This document shows positions 6,754 through 6,882 of a stretch of 6,882 nt of DNA, piece by piece (the first letter of the stretch is position 1; every line of letters begins with the position of its first letter). The position numbers and the translations under genes were made by a program. This stretch comes from Chitinophagaceae bacterium (GTDB lineage Bacteria > Bacteroidota > Bacteroidia > Chitinophagales > Chitinophagaceae): assembly GCA_016786525.1 (NCBI GenBank), contig JAEUVW010000260.1, forward strand, positions 1 to 6,882. Direction: 5' to 3'. The notes under the pieces are model-generated. The model saw nothing but the letters and a program-made list of their open reading frames with translations. It was not told where the DNA came from and ran no database searches.

Positions 6754-6882
6754 TTATACACCGAACTGTGCCAGGTGATGATCCAGGTGCTTATAAAACA
6801 TATTGTTCCACTGGGTAGCGTTCAAAGGACCGAAGGAATGGGACACTTTCCCTTCAAAATGATCTTTGCCCAATTGCTGTGT
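6754..6882 (-). CDS. C-terminal fragment of a DUF1569 (DinB-like) protein, 5' end outside window
   Basis: A frame open from the right window edge encodes 42 residues ending ...MFYKHLDHHLAQFGV and then TAA (6754-6756). The preceding part contains SFGPLNATQWNNMFYKHLDH. The pattern FG-(x)5-W-(x)3-MYKHLDHHLRQFGV is, from memory, the C-terminus of DUF1569 proteins. These are small members of the DinB/YfiT four-helix superfamily, which often bind a metal through histidines. The biochemical role of DUF1569 is not established, and the metal ligands further upstream cannot be seen. The gene lies 75 nt upstream of mrdA on the same strand. A candidate promoter in that gap suggests mrdA need not depend on it. 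The fragment is too short for a usual ORF cutoff, but the family match and the natural stop make it a credible real gene end. Confidence 0.8.
   Translation of the reverse strand, partial: TQQLGKDHFEGKVSHSFGPLNATQWNNMFYKHLDHHLAQFGV

Overview
The window reads as a piece of a Bacteroidota chromosome, most likely Chitinophagaceae or a close relative. Three things suggest this. A large modular surface protein has the N-terminal beta-domain, Ig-like and jellyroll make-up common in type IX secretion (T9SS) clients of that phylum. Two starts are preceded by exact matches to the Bacteroidota -7 promoter element TAnnTTTG. No start has a convincing Shine-Dalgarno sequence. All four genes lie on the minus strand, so transcription runs from high to low coordinates. 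The assignment rests on motif recognition, not on a database search.

Layout in transcription order. Positions 6882-6754 hold the last 42 codons of a DUF1569 (DinB-like) protein. Positions 6678-4666 hold a complete penicillin-binding protein 2 (mrdA), the elongation transpeptidase. Positions 4653-3295 hold a complete dicarboxylate/amino acid:cation symporter, starting 12 nt after the mrdA stop and probably co-transcribed with it. Positions 3138-1 hold the first 1046 codons of a large secreted multidomain protein. It is open across the whole left part of the window and its C-terminus lies outside. Its reading frame was checked triplet by triplet and contains no stop.

Gene relationships: mrdA and the symporter look like a two-gene transcription unit without an obvious functional link. 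The usual mreBCD/rodA partners of mrdA are not visible. The surface protein has its own AT-rich upstream region, with a -7 element embedded in an inverted repeat that ends directly at the ATG. This suggests independent transcription.

Most of the window is ordinary core and surface-protein content. The points most worth a second look are the start-adjacent inverted repeat, the tandem Ig-jellyroll duplication, a Cys/His cluster in PBP2, and a helical insertion in the symporter. I see no CRISPR, tRNA, rRNA, insertion sequence or phage signal, and nothing I can defend as a wholly new system.
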